Source of the DNA: Luzula sylvatica
Taxonomy: Eukaryota; Streptophyta; Magnoliopsida; Poales; Juncaceae
Length of the DNA: 64,000 nucleotides
Assembly (NCBI GenBank): GCA_946800325.1
Contig: OX326957.1
Location: forward strand, 17,854,591 to 17,918,590
Direction: 5' to 3'
Shown here: piece after piece, positions 47,872 to 59,444 of the stretch
Position numbering within the stretch: the stretch's first letter is position 1
Layout: each line of letters begins with the position of its first letter
Notes under the pieces: model-generated
Databases searched by the model: none
What the model was told of the DNA's origin: nothing
Seen by the model: the letters and a program-made list of their open reading frames with translations, nothing else
Program-made: the position numbers and the translations under genes

Positions 47872-48168
47872 ATGAGTTCTCTTCTCGATCGTTTTGTTTC
47901 CTTATTCGAAGAACACAAAACCCTTCCGCCAAAACGTAGATGTGATCATCGAATCCAGCTCGACGAAGGAGTGAAACCTGTGCAAATTCGTCCCTATCGC
48001 TATGCTCACTACCAAAAGGAGGAGATTGAGAAGATTATTCGAGAGATGCTCAGTAATGGAGTTATCAGACCTAGCCAAAGCCCGTTCGCCTCTCCGGCCA
48101 TCTTGGTGGGAAAGAAGGATGGTTCGTGGAGGCTCTGCATCGATTATAGGCAACTAAATGGTCTAACC
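47872..48168 (+). pseudogene. Gypsy reverse transcriptase, N-terminal part only
   Basis: The frame has QIRPYRYAHYQKEEIEK, GVIRPSQSPFASP and KKDGSWRLCIDYRQLN. It stops being Gypsy at 48168, where the Copia LTR (TGTTGGG) begins. The active-site YxDD is therefore absent. Confidence 0.9.
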
Positions 48169-49339
48169 TGTTGGGTTATCTACACCCCATCGAGTCCGCG
48201 CATCGGATAATTATTGGACTCGACGGAGTACAAATCCCCGAGATCTCATCTACGATTTGTTTATCAAATTGCCTATAACTAATATAACGTAAATCTAATA
48301 AACGTAATATTTGTACCTAGCGAAATTGATCGCTTACGAAGGGTTTGTCGCTACGAAGCCTTCACTTCCGTTCACGTCGCACCTTTTCGTTCGCACCTTT
48401 TCGCTCGTACCGGTTCGTCCCACGCCCAAACCGGTCGTCTTTCTCCGTTCGTCTTCTCATCGGTTGATGAACTTAACTCGTTAGTACGCAAACGTATACG
48501 TACCTCTACTCGTATCCACCGCGAAACGGGAGTCGTCGGATAATCACGAAACTGCTTAGACTCCTCGTAATCACTCTTGCTTAAACTCTTGCCGGAATCA
48601 ATTGAGAATTCCGGCGAACTTTTCTCTCTCTTAATTACTGGATTAATTAGTGGAAATAATGGTTGCTTAGATTGATTTGATTGAGTGAGATTAGGGTCCT
48701 ATTTATAGAATAACGCGTATTCCTTCACCAGTAAATAAACACTCTTTAATCAATCAAATGATACTTTTATATGCATGAAATGACAAGTTTCTAGAAGATT
48801 TGATCAAAAGATGTGTCTCCTGCAGAATCAGCAGACACACATTCACTAAACTGGAATTTCTACCGACTTAGGTCCGTAATTAACAGGAACTTTCTGAACT
48901 AAACTTCTAGATGATCTTATCACCTTTCCAACAAATCCGAGTTTATCCAATTTAGATATCCAGTACGAAAGTTATCCTAGTTTTAGTAAACGTTCGCATC
49001 CTTTCGTCGAACTGCCGCAACCTTTCGTGTATTTCATTAGAATGAACGTCCTACGTTATTCAAATGTTTTTCCACTGAATATGAAAGTTGTAGATAATCC
49101 AATTAGCTAACTTATGAGAGTTGAATCATCCAAATCGGTGTTCGTATGCGAACGTTATGTCCGTTTTAGTAAAAATGTTTCAAATAGATTTTTCCTAAAA
49201 TCTTATCTTATCAATCTAATTATGTATATCATATATACATATGTGCATCTAATAAACAAGTTATATTTCTATGAACTACCATGTTCATATATGCTTATAC
49301 ATACGATTTTACCGTAGATGTGACACTGCATTTCCTTCA
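48169..49339 (-). repeat. 3' LTR of Copia element 1
   Basis: It begins TGTTGGGTTATC exactly where the Gypsy RT frame stops, and ends CCTTCA just before a minus-strand polypurine tract (GAGTGGGAGAC). Its length is 1171 bp. The start resembles the LTRs of elements 0 and 2 (TG...GGG, ACCC, CGCA.CGGAT) but is clearly diverged. Confidence 0.75.
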
Positions 49340-50355
49340 GTCTCCCACTCAATTTTACATCTACGTAAAACGTACTATACATATCATATATATGTATAAT
49401 TTTTATAGAGTTTATGTATATCCTATATCCTTATTGTTCAAGCCCGACTTGTCTTATTTCTATGTGTGACCGTGTAGGTTCAACTTAACGATGGCCATAA
49501 ACTTATGCCTAAGTCTTACAAGCTTATGAGCGGGATCTAGTCACTCCATCATAGCTACCCATGTTAAATTGAATTTAAATGACTTTCATCATTTATACCT
49601 AATCTCGATATACGATTTTGGTTCTCTTGTTCGCGATATCCATCAATGACGAGGCATGGTGATAGTCATCCCCTTTATGTAATTGACTTAATGTTTTTCC
49701 GATTTCTCATGAATTAATTTAACAATTGATCAATATCAATTTGTTCACATGTTAATTTAATTCAATCGGTGGCCAACAAAATATCTATTTCTTTCGAAAT
49801 GAACAATTCCTATCTTGATAATCACATTAATATTCATATTTCGTGACACACCCAATGATAGCCTTATTACCCATTTACGGAATAATGTTAACTATATCAA
49901 AGTATGCAACTACGTATAAAAATTAATCATGTGTTATCTCAAGTATGAAGCTACCAAACGATGGATGTGTTAGTCTATTATCATATAATAGAATATATTT
50001 AACTCATTAAATATCCTAATCATAAATAGGGACAATTTCGAAATATACACTCTTATTAAATTTCGTTTTAAATAACATTTATTTTAAGTATTTAATATAT
50101 GACGTCTTTACTTAGTAAATCTTATTATACTAAACGCTCATATTTCGAGATATAAATCTGGATTAATATAACTAATTATATAGCCCCACACACAAGTTAA
50201 AATAAAGCTAAATTGTAGAATAAACAAAACTAAATATTTTATTAAATCAAAATAAAAAGTTTTTACATTTATTGATTACATTTATTTATAGAACTAATAA
50301 TCCATCGTTTACGAAATTACTAAGGAATATTAGGATGAGATAGCTATTATAATCT

Positions 50356-51399
50356 CTAATTCAATTCCTCCTCTAGATATCTTAAACCAATGTTGCGAGT
50401 ATGCCTATCATGCTTGGCTTGAGCTAATGGTTTCGTAAACGGGTCCGCCACGTTGTCGTCAGTATTAACTTTCATTATGGCAACTTCCTTGCGTTGCAAA
50501 ATTTCACGAATCAAATGAAACTTCCGGAGAATATGTTTAGAACGGTGATATGATCTAGGTTCTTTAGCTTGAGCGATCGCACCCGAATTGTCGCAGTATA
50601 CGCCAATGGGTTTCATAATGCTTGGGACTACTCCAAGTTCCAGGATGAATTTACGCATCCAAACCGCTTCTTTTGCTGCTTCCGAAGCTGCGATATATTC
50701 CGCTTCTATAGTGGAATCAGCTATTGTAGGTTGTTTGGAACTCTTCCAAACTACCGCACCGCCATTTAGACAAAACACATAACCTGATTGAGACCTAAAG
50801 TCATCAATACATGTTTGAAAACTAGCGTCGGTATATCCTTTAACGATTAGCTCTTCACTAGTACCACCATACACGAGAAAGAGATCCTTTGTTCTACGTA
50901 AGTATTTAAGGATAGATTTAACCGCAATCCAATGTGCTTCATCAGGATTCGATTGATAGCGTGAAACAACGCTTAAGGCATATGATACGTCTGGACGAGT
51001 ACATATCATGGCATACATGATGGATCCTACCGCCGAAGCGTTTGGAACATCAGACATTAATTTCTTATCTTCAATCGATGTCGGACATTGATTTTTCGAG
51101 AAATTAATACCATGCGACATAGGTATAAATCCCTTCTTGGAATTTTCCATTGCAAATTTATGCAATACCTTGTCAATATACGTACTTTGACTTAAACCAA
51201 GGAGTCTTTTAGATCTATCTCTATAGATTTTTACGCCTAATATATAAGCTGCCTCGCCTAAGTCTTTCATAGCGAAACGACTCGTTAAATATTTTTTAAC
51301 TTCCGTAAGCATCGGAATATCGTTTCCTATGAGCAATATATCGTCCACATAAGAACAAGAAACACAATACGGCTCCCACTTACCTTCTTGTATACACAA
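50356..51399 (-). pseudogene. Copia 1 pol: RT C-terminus and RNase H
   Basis: The frame opens with SYVDDILLIGND (the RT catalytic YVDD box) and continues through KDLGEAAYILGVKIYRD and YADASFQ-like YTDASFQT to ADSTIEAEYIAASEAAKEA, the Copia RNase H core. It ends in a C-terminal KHILRKFHLIREI stretch. It is 347 codons long and itself open. The upstream RT half is in another frame because of the tandem duplication at 51331-51690. Confidence 0.9.
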
Positions 51400-51690
51400 G
51401 GTTCATCTACGTTTTTGATAAAATTATACTCGCTTATAACTTCATCAAATCGTATATTCCAACTTCGAGATGCTTGTTTTAATCCATAAATGGATCGTTT
51501 ATAACTTCATCAAATCGTATGAGCAATATATCGTCCACATAAAGAACAAGAAACACAATACGGCTCCCACTTACCTTCTTGTATACACAAGGTTCATCTA
51601 CGTTTTTGATAAAATTATACTCGCTTATAACTTCATCAAATCGTATATTCCAACTTCGAGATGCTTGTTTCAATCCATAAATGGATCGTT
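51331..51690. repeat. 190-bp tandem duplication inside Copia 1 RT
   Basis: GAGCAATATATCGTCCACAT occurs at 51331 and again at 51521, and the sequence that follows is the same to ATGGATCGTT (51500 and 51690). One copy has an extra A (ACATAAGAAC against ACATAAAGAAC). The YVDD region is therefore encoded twice and the frame is lost. Confidence 0.95.
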
Positions 51691-52072
51691 GTAACTTACA
51701 AACTTTATTCACATCTTTTGGATCGATAAAACCTTCGGGTTGTGTCATGTACACATCCTCTATTAAATTTCCGTTAAGAAATGCGGTTTTAACGTCCATT
51801 TGCCATATCTCATAATCATAGTATGCATCTATAGCAAGTAGTATGCGAATAGACTTAAGCATGGCTACCGGCGAAAACGTTTCATCATAGTCAATACCAT
51901 GGATTTGTTTGAAACCTTTCGCGACAAACCGTGCTTTGTAAGTTTGCACCTTTCCATCCATATCGGTTTTCTTCTTGAAAACCCATTTACATCCAACGGG
52001 TGTGACCCCTGGAGGTTTATCTATCAAGTTCCAAGCTTGATTATCATACATGGACTGGATTTCTGATTTCAT
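51479..52072 (-). pseudogene. Copia 1 pol: RT N-terminal half
   Basis: It contains VGCKWVFKKKTDMDG, FVAKGFKQIHGIDYDETFSP, MDVKTAFLNGNL and YMTQPEGF, the conserved start of Copia RT, and ends within the first YVDD copy. It joins the 50356-51399 frame only across the duplication. Confidence 0.85.
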
Positions 52073-52267
52073 GGCTTCGAGCCATTTGTTGGAATCTATA
52101 CCTTTAATCGCATCTTTGTAGGATTTCGGTTCATCATCAATGAACTCGATGTCGCCATTATCAGTTATGATAAAACCATAGCGTTCAGGTTCATGGCGAA
52201 TCCTACTAGATCGACGAGAAGGTACAATGATTTGTGTACTTGATTCAGCTAAGTCAACATTTGACGG

Positions 52268-52921
52268 TTATGAATCAATCATCGTCGGTTCAACTTCTAT
52301 TTCGGTATCTCGAATTTCATCAAGGTCTATTTTTGCTCCTCCATTGTGCGAAGAGATAAAGTCCTCCTCTAAGAAGACACCTCTTCGTGCCACGAAAACT
52401 TTATTTTCAGCTGGATTGTAAAAATAGTATCCTCTTGTTTCTTTAGGACAACCGACAAATAGACATTTGTCTGATTTGGGATCAAGTTTGTCAGAAATCA
52501 TTCTTTGGACATATGCTTCGCATCCCCAGATTTTAATAAAAGGCAATAATGAAGTTTTTCCATGCCATAGCTCATATGGTGTCTTTTCAACCGACTTTGA
52601 AGGTAAGCGATTTATCAAATAAGCCGCGGTCAAAAGTGCATATCCCCAAAACGATTTTGGAAGACTAGTTTGACTCATGATTGATCGAACCATATCTAAT
52701 AGGGTACGATTTCTCCTTTCAGATACGCCATTCCATTGTGGTGTACCAGGTGGAGTAAGTTGTGAAACAATTCCACAATCTTTTAAATGATCGTCAAACT
52801 CATACCTCAAATACTCGCCTCCTCGATCAGATCGAAGAGCTTTGATTTTCTTGCCAAGCTGGTTCTCTACTTCATTTTGGAATTCTTTGAAATTTTCAAA
52901 AGATTCTGATTTAAGACGCAT
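52268..52921 (-). pseudogene. Copia 1 integrase core
   Basis: The frame has SDRGGEYLRYEF, GIVSQLTPPGTPQWNGVSER and RNRTLLDMVRSIMS, the D...E part of the Copia integrase catalytic core, followed by WHGKTSLLPFIKIWG. The first Asp of the triad lies upstream near 52953-52980, where the frame is broken. Confidence 0.85.
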
Positions 52922-52952
52922 TAAATAGATATAGCCATATCTACTATAATCG

Positions 52953-53471
52953 TCAGAAGTAACGATAACCTCTTGCCTCGATGCTCATTGGACCACATAC
53001 ATCTGAATGTATTAGTTCTAATAGCTCCATGGACCGTTGACCTTTCTTCGAAAACGGCGCTTTTATCATTTTGCCAAGTAAACATGATTCGCATTTCCCA
53101 TATGAATCAAATTCAAATGAGTCGAGTAAACCATCTTTATGGAGTTTCGAGATGCGTTTCTCATTTATATGACCTAAACGACAATGCCAAAAGTAAGTTT
53201 GATTACCAACTTTAGGATTATTCCGAGATTCATTCACGTTATAGATGGATTTATTAAATTTATCTAAATCTAACACATAAAGACCATTCTCAATAACTAC
53301 ATTAGCATAAATATTATTGTCTTTACATATCACAAATTCATCATTCCTAATAACAAATTCATAGCCATCATTCGCTAATTTAGACACGTTTATTATATTT
53401 TTACATAAACTAGGTACATAAAAACATTTATTTAATACTATATTAAATCCACATGGTAATGCTAGATCCAC
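52953..53471 (-). pseudogene. Copia 1 GAG-pre-integrase / HHCC zinc domain
   Basis: YFWHCRLGHINEKRISKL and CESCLLGKMIKAPF give the HxxxH...CxxC zinc-binding N-terminal integrase domain, and ELIHSDVCGP starts the core. Upstream, at about 53640-53760, a protease and zinc-knuckle relic is readable (CFHCEKTGH, then a stop in place of Trp, then RRNC). Confidence 0.8.
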
Positions 53472-53905
53472 TTCTCCTATTGCAAAAGCCGCAACCTTTG
53501 CTCCATTTCCACGCGGAGATCTACATCACCAGACTTCAATCTTCTACTATTTCTTAGGATCTGCACATTACGACAAATATGAGTTCCACAACCAGTATCT
53601 AATACCCAATTATTCATAGCAGAAATATTAATTCCTATAACAGACATACCTGCGGTACCGGCCGCTATGGCTTTCCCTTTGTTCTTCCTCGACTCTTCAA
53701 GAAATACCTTGCAGTTGCGGCGTCAATGGCCCGTCTTTTCACAATGAAAACATTTATCATCGTCCTGTTTCTTCTTCTTCTCGGATTTCCCTTTGTTATT
53801 CAGTTTCGGCTTCTTCTTAGAGCCCAAAGCTGATGCACCTTTTGAGTTGTTTTTTTACGATTTCCCGATTGAATCATTAAGACATCATTCGATCCGCCGC
53901 GGTTT

Positions 53906-54499
53906 TTAGGACCCGTAATTCTTCAGCATCCCATGTAATTCGGGGATCGTCTTGTTCATCGAATGCATGTGATAGTTCGTCACGAATGAGGCAAATGTTG
54001 GCGGTAATGAACAAAGGATCAAATCCTGTTGCAATGTTGCCGAGATTACTTCGTCGAATTTCTCTAGACGGTCTAGGAAATCTTGCATCTTTAGCATATG
54101 CGTGCTAACTGACGACCCTGGTGCCATTCTACAATTAACCAAACCTTTAAGAGTATTGAACTGTTCAAGTCTCTTTTGCTCCTGGAACATTTCTAGGAGA
54201 CGTTTTTTTATCGTATATGCATCGAAGTCTTCGAACTTCTTTTGAAAACTTGCATCCATACATGCTAACATAAGGCATGTTACATTATTCGATTTGCCTT
54301 TGAGTACTTTCAACTCTGCCTTTTGAGCTTCTGTTGGATTAGCCACTTCCACTATTGGCGTTTCTAATACACTTATTAGATCTTCATGCCTTAGAACGAT
54401 TCTAAGGTTACGGTGCCAATCCAGAAAATTCCTACCAACAAGTTTCTCTTTCTCCAATAACGATCGAATCGATATGGAACTGGTATTGTTACTAGACAT
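53906..54499 (-). pseudogene. Copia 1 gag
   Basis: The frame opens at the ATG at 54499. It has FLDWHRNLRIVLRHED (UBN2/gag N-terminal motif), NNVTCLMLACMDASFQ and STHMLKMQDFLDRLE, and runs 197 codons before breaking. It is clearly diverged from the gag of Copia element 2. Confidence 0.85.
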
Positions 54500-54862
54500 G
54501 ATTCCTAAAATATAATAATGATTAATTAATTAAATGTGCTTATTAATTCTATATGCTTTATTTAATAGGGTTATTTGTGTCACTTTTATCAAAACAATCA
54601 CCCTCATGATCGATTCAGGATTCATAATCTGATAACACCTTGAGAACCATATATTACAATCCTCCCACAAGTGACGAAGGCCTATCGAGTGGGATCTCGT
54701 TATTTAGGTAGGATCATATCCAATCGCATCATATGCGACTCTCAAACTTTATGAAATTTCAGTATTTAAATTATATCGTATGTAATTCAAAATTCTGTGT
54801 GTGTATTTCAACTATGTCTTATCCAATTAATCCGATTAACTTGAATATCTAAACTAAAACCA

Positions 54863-55435
54863 TACTAAACGTATCAACTAGTTTAAATTTAAACATGCCT
54901 GACGAAGGCCCAATCCACATTTAAATTATACTAAAGCTTATTGTCCTATTGAACTACGCATATACGCATGCCTGACGAAGACCCAATCCATACGTATATT
55001 TGTAAACAAACATGACAACTGTTTATATGGGAGACATCTAGTTAGTTTATAATTACGTAAAATTCTATCATTTCAAATTTCGCTGTGAGGGATTTGTTAT
55101 GTCATACATCAATTTACTAGGTTTTATATTCACAAGGTTTTCATGTATTAAATTGAATTATAAAAATAAAATTCTAAAGTTTTGTAGTCAAATAAGGAAT
55201 TCTTTGTGTTGGGAATGCACCCGAACCCGGGCCCACGCAGCGGATATGAAGGCCCGGTCCGGTTCCCTAAATCCAAGATCACGCCATGACTTCGTGTAGG
55301 GTTATACACATGAATTAGAGATGTGTAGCGGAATTATTTACACATGTATAACCTAATTCTACCGGGATCACGTTCGAAAAACCACGAAAAAGGAAGAGTT
55401 ATTCAGAATTTTACCTCGTACAAGTTAGTACGTGA
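54863..55435. repeat. Direct repeat R1: leader end plus LTR start
   Basis: This stretch is repeated at 63428-64000 with a constant offset of 8565 and only a handful of substitutions (for example GAATGCACCC against GAATTCACCC). It covers 344 bp of leader and the first 229 bp of the Copia 2 LTR. The repeat is cut by the window end, so it is longer than seen. Confidence 0.95.
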
Positions 55436-55947
55436 AGCCTACTTATCCAGATTTCGTGAACCTTCTCCAAGGATTGCTCTTGCACTCCCTCTACTCTTGT
55501 CCACCGTGATTTCGTCTGATCGAAACCGCCAACACCGTTCTAGTCGGTGTCACGATTATTCCTCTCAAGAACTTGCTCAGAAACTCTACTCAAAAACTCT
55601 CCAGATCTCAATCTCGGTTTTGTGTGAAAGAGAGAAAATTCGGCAGCCGAATTAGGTCAGAAAATTAGAGAGAGAAGAGAGAGAAAAATGAAATTCTGAA
55701 TATATATATAGGCAATTTTAGGTTAAATCCGAAATTAGGTTAAGAAACCCTAATTTCAGAATTATAAGCCCAAAACTAAATAAAATCAGAATAAGCCCAA
55801 ATTCAGATTAAAATCTAATTATTAGAAATTAGATTAAAACTCTAAATTCTGAGCGGGCCCAGATTATGAACTGGCCCAATTCTAATTGCATATTTGCCTA
55901 TTTATATAAATTCTTCCAAGTTAATTCTTAAGCCATATTTTCTTTCA
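55207..55947 (-). repeat. 3' LTR of Copia element 2 (shared middle LTR)
   Basis: It begins TGTTGGGAATGCACCC and ends TTTCTTTCA, directly before a minus-strand polypurine tract. Its length is 741 bp. A minus-strand TATATATATATTCAG lies near 55695-55715 as a probable promoter. Its left side is joined to element 2-type leader, which makes it also the 5' LTR of the hybrid element 1. Confidence 0.8.
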
Positions 55948-55960
55948 AACTCCCTCTTGG

Positions 55961-57248
55961 ATTAAGACTTAATCAACTTGGCCATATGTCCAACATATGT
56001 CGTGAGATCTAATCACACGTGATTTCATTTTGGTTGTCCAATAAACGTATTGGTGAGCATTATCTTGAGAATCCGATATGTTACGAAATCTTGGTGTGAC
56101 CGTTGTAGGTTCGTCTAAGACTGGCAGTGAATATGGTAGCAATCCACAAGGTATTGCGAGCACTAGACTGCCGTTAATACCTATCCAGAATTAGCACGAA
56201 AAAGGTGGAGAACACCTTTACGAAGATGTAGTACATCTTCATACCTAGCTCAGATAAGTGTTACTAGTCCTCTTGTTCGCGATATCTTCTGATCAAAGGA
56301 GTCACGGTGAAGCTTAAAACTTCAAGTCATCATCTTTTATTTTGATCAGATATACTCTTTTCTCGATAAGAATTAGATTGATAATAACAATGCGAACTCT
56401 ATTGAGTTCCATCGAGCTTGGCCAAGCATTTCATCAATCTCAATTCAATCGAGGGGCCCGAGAGATATCTCCCTCTATCATTTTTCAAGGCTAGAAAGGA
56501 ACAATTCCTATCTTGCAGCCTCACATCCTTTGCCTATGCTAAAAACAATACTCAATAATAATCTCTGCTACACAGTTACGCGTAGAGTTAATTACATCAA
56601 AGCATTGTCTTTTCACGTACTAGGTATCCGTGAGATCACTCAAGTATGAAGCACTAAAACGCACTATCTGGATATGAGTTTGTCTCCAATGACTCTAACC
56701 ATGTCACAAACTCATATAGTGGTCAGTCCAATATACGACACCGCGTATATCCATATTCTAGAATCGACGCTACCGTCTCAGATCAGTAAAACCTGATCAT
56801 CTCATCTACGAATATGCCGGTGTATGTAAAAGTCTCCATTCAGTGAATGGACTACCTGGTTCAAATCTATGAACAACTTTATACACGAGGGACGTTTTAG
56901 AATTATATTCATCCCGTTTAGTGGTTTTACTATCATTCAATTGACGAATCAATATGCCAGACTAAGGCCATGCAACATATTATTCTCAACTGACTCGATG
57001 CACTAAACTAGAATAAAATTCAAGGTCTATCCGATTATTATAATCGAATAACCTCTCACACACTTTCTTGTTATTTAAAATTTTGAAATATGAAGGTTTA
57101 GGTCATATGATGAATAATAATATAAATATCTGTCTCATAAACAAATACAATCCCAATAACACGCCTAGGGCATAATAAATGTTCTCGCACTTGCACTAGG
57201 CAGATCAAATCCCCTTATACAATAAGAAACATAAATAAAACACCCAAT
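55961..57248 (-). other. Long 3' untranslated region of Copia element 2
   Basis: About 1.3 kb between the pol stop and the polypurine tract holds no coding motif. It resembles the equivalent 1 kb of element 1 (49351-50355), for example around GGTGTGACCGTTGTAGGTTC. A word TGCCAGACTAAGGCCATGCAACA at about 56958-56980 recurs in the leader (about 62931 and 63008). Confidence 0.6.
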
Positions 57249-59444
57249 CTAACACTGCGATAGATATCCCAATCCTATCGCCCTAGCATGCTGCTCATGC
57301 TTGGCACGTGATAGTGGCTTCGTAAATGGATCGGCCACGTTATCCTCAGTAGGTATCTTCATTATTTTCACGTCACCTCTCTTCGTAATCTCACGAATCA
57401 AGTGGTAACGCCGGAATACATGTTTGGACCGATGATGCGCTCGCGGTTCCTTAGATTGTGCTATTGCTCCGTTATTGTCACAATAGACATCCATGGGACC
57501 CGAGATACTTGGCAGAACGCCAAGTTCCATCACAAACTGTCGTAGCCAGACAGCCTCCTTTGCTGCTTCCGAAGCCGCGATGTATTCCGCTTCAGTTGTA
57601 GAATCAGCCACCGTCTTCTGTTTGGAGCTTTTCCAAACAACAGCTCCACCATTGAGCGTAAAAACGTAACCACTTTGAGATTGGAAATCGTCCGGGCAAG
57701 TTTGGAAACTAGCATCTGTATATCCTTGGATAATTAGATCTCCTTCCGAACCACCATAGACAAGAAACATATCTTTAGTATTCCTGAGATACTTAAGAAC
57801 GCTCTTGACTGCGGACCAGTGAGCTTCCCCGGGATCAGACTGATAGCGGGAAGTCACACTCAACGCATATGCGACATCTGGTCTAGTACATATCATGGCA
57901 TACATGATCGATCCTATAGCCGAAGCGTATGGGATCCGAATCATTCGCTCACGTTCAGCGTCCGTTGAAGGACACTGAGCCTTAGTGAGAGTGATGCCAT
58001 GTGACATTGGCAGAAATCCTTTCTTGGATTGCTCCATGTGAAACCTAGTTATCACTTTGTCAATATATGTACTTTGACTTAGTCCGAGAAGTCTCCTCGA
58101 TCTATCTCTATAGATCTTCACACCTAAAATATAGGCAGCTTCTCCTAAGTCCTTCATTGCGAATTGACTACCCAAATATGCCTTAACCTGGTTAAGCATC
58201 GGGATGTCATTTCCAATGAGTAAGATGTCGTCCACGTACAAGATGAGGAATACAACCGAACTCCCACTGAATTTCTTGTATACACAAGGTTCCTCGATAT
58301 TTTGAATGAAACCATACTTTGCGATAACTTCATCGAATCGTATGTTCCACGCACGAGATGCTTGTTTTAATCCATAAATGGATCTCATAAGCTTGCACAC
58401 TTTATTCCCATTCTTTGGATCGACAAAACCCTCGGGTTGTGTCATATACACATCCTCGGTAAGGTTCCCGTTAAGGAAAGCGGTTTTGACATCCATCTGC
58501 CATATCTCATAATCGTGATATGCAGCTATTGCTAAAAGAATGCGAATACTTTTAAACATGGCTACTGGAGAAAACGTTTCATCATAGTCTATACCATGAA
58601 TTTGCTTGAAACCTTTCGCCACCAGTCTTGCTTTAAAAGTGTGTACATTACCATCCATGTCGGTTTTCTTCTTGAAAACCCATTTGCACCCAACGGTCTT
58701 AGCACCATTAGGTAGATCAATAAGATTCCAAACCTTATTATCATACGTGGACTGGATCTCGGTTTTCATGGCGTCATGCCATTTCGAGGAATCCAAGCTA
58801 GACATAGCACCTTTGTAGGAGGTTGGCTCATCATCTAGAGTCAACTCATCATCGTCATTACTAATGAGAAATCCATATCTCTCAGGTTCTTGACGAATCC
58901 TACCAGATCTACGTAGAGCTTGTGCATTAGATTCTGGTTCACCATCCAATGGTAACTCAGAATCTTGTTCCAAATCAACCTGTTCACGTTGTGGTTCTCG
59001 AATTTCTTCGAGATCAATTTTACTCCCACTGGCTTGACGATCTAGGAATTCTTTCTCTAAGAAGTGTCCATGTCGAGCCACGAAAACCTTGTTTTCGCTC
59101 GGCAAGTAAAAGTAGTATCCTCTTGTTTCTTGAGGATACCCCACAAATAAACACTTGTCTGATCTTGGCTCGAGTTTTTCCGTCAATAACCTTTTGACGT
59201 ATGCCTCGCAACCCCAAATCTTAAGATAAGACAATGATGGCACCTTGCCATGCCATAATTCATATGGTGTCTTTTCAACTAATTTGGACGAAACTCTATT
59301 CAGTATATGAGCGGCCGTTTGAAGCGCGAAACCCCAAAATGACTTTGGCAAATCTGTTCGACTCATCATCGAGCGAACCATGTCTAACAAAGTCCGATTC
59401 CTCCTCTCGGACACTCCATTCCATTGGGTTGTACCGGGTGGAGT
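57249..59444 (-). pseudogene. Copia 2 pol: integrase C-part, RT, RNase H
   Basis: The 721-codon open frame starts just after the in-frame TAG and runs to the stop at 57249. It begins in the integrase core (SERRNRTLLDMVRSMMS), then has the SGRIRQEPERYGF linker, RT (VGCKWVFKKKTD, MDVKTAFLNGNL, LYVDDILLIGND near residue 400) and RNase H (YTDASFQT, ADSTTEAEYIAAS), ending GLGYLSQC. All catalytic boxes are present. It has no start of its own because it is the tail of one gag-pol polyprotein. Confidence 0.95.

Larger units (their letters stand above)
45525..48168 (+). mobile_element. Ty3/Gypsy element, 5' part, cut by Copia element 1
   Basis: The element consists of a 5' LTR, a tRNA-Met primer site, gag, zinc knuckle, protease and the start of reverse transcriptase. 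Its frame then runs straight into the Copia LTR at 48169. The rest of pol and the 3' LTR are not in the window. The gag and RT wording (RPYRYAHYQKEEIEK, IRPSQSPFASP) suggests the chromovirus-like Gypsy group; that lineage call is tentative. Confidence 0.85.
48169..55206 (-). mobile_element. Copia element 1, decayed, with a foreign 5' end
   Basis: Layout on the plus strand: 3' LTR 48169-49339, polypurine tract (GTCTCCCACTC) 49340-49350, a long 3' untranslated part, pol, gag to 54499, and a leader. The leader's last 344 bp (54863-55206) and the LTR that follows at 55207 are not its own type but match Copia element 2. Coding parts are broken by frameshifts and stops. I see no canonical tRNA-Met primer site. 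Confidence 0.8.

Noticed and set aside
55207..55211. Copia element 2 as a simple insertion into the leader of element 1
   Set aside because: The 344 bp before this LTR equal element 2's own leader end, which a simple insertion would not give.
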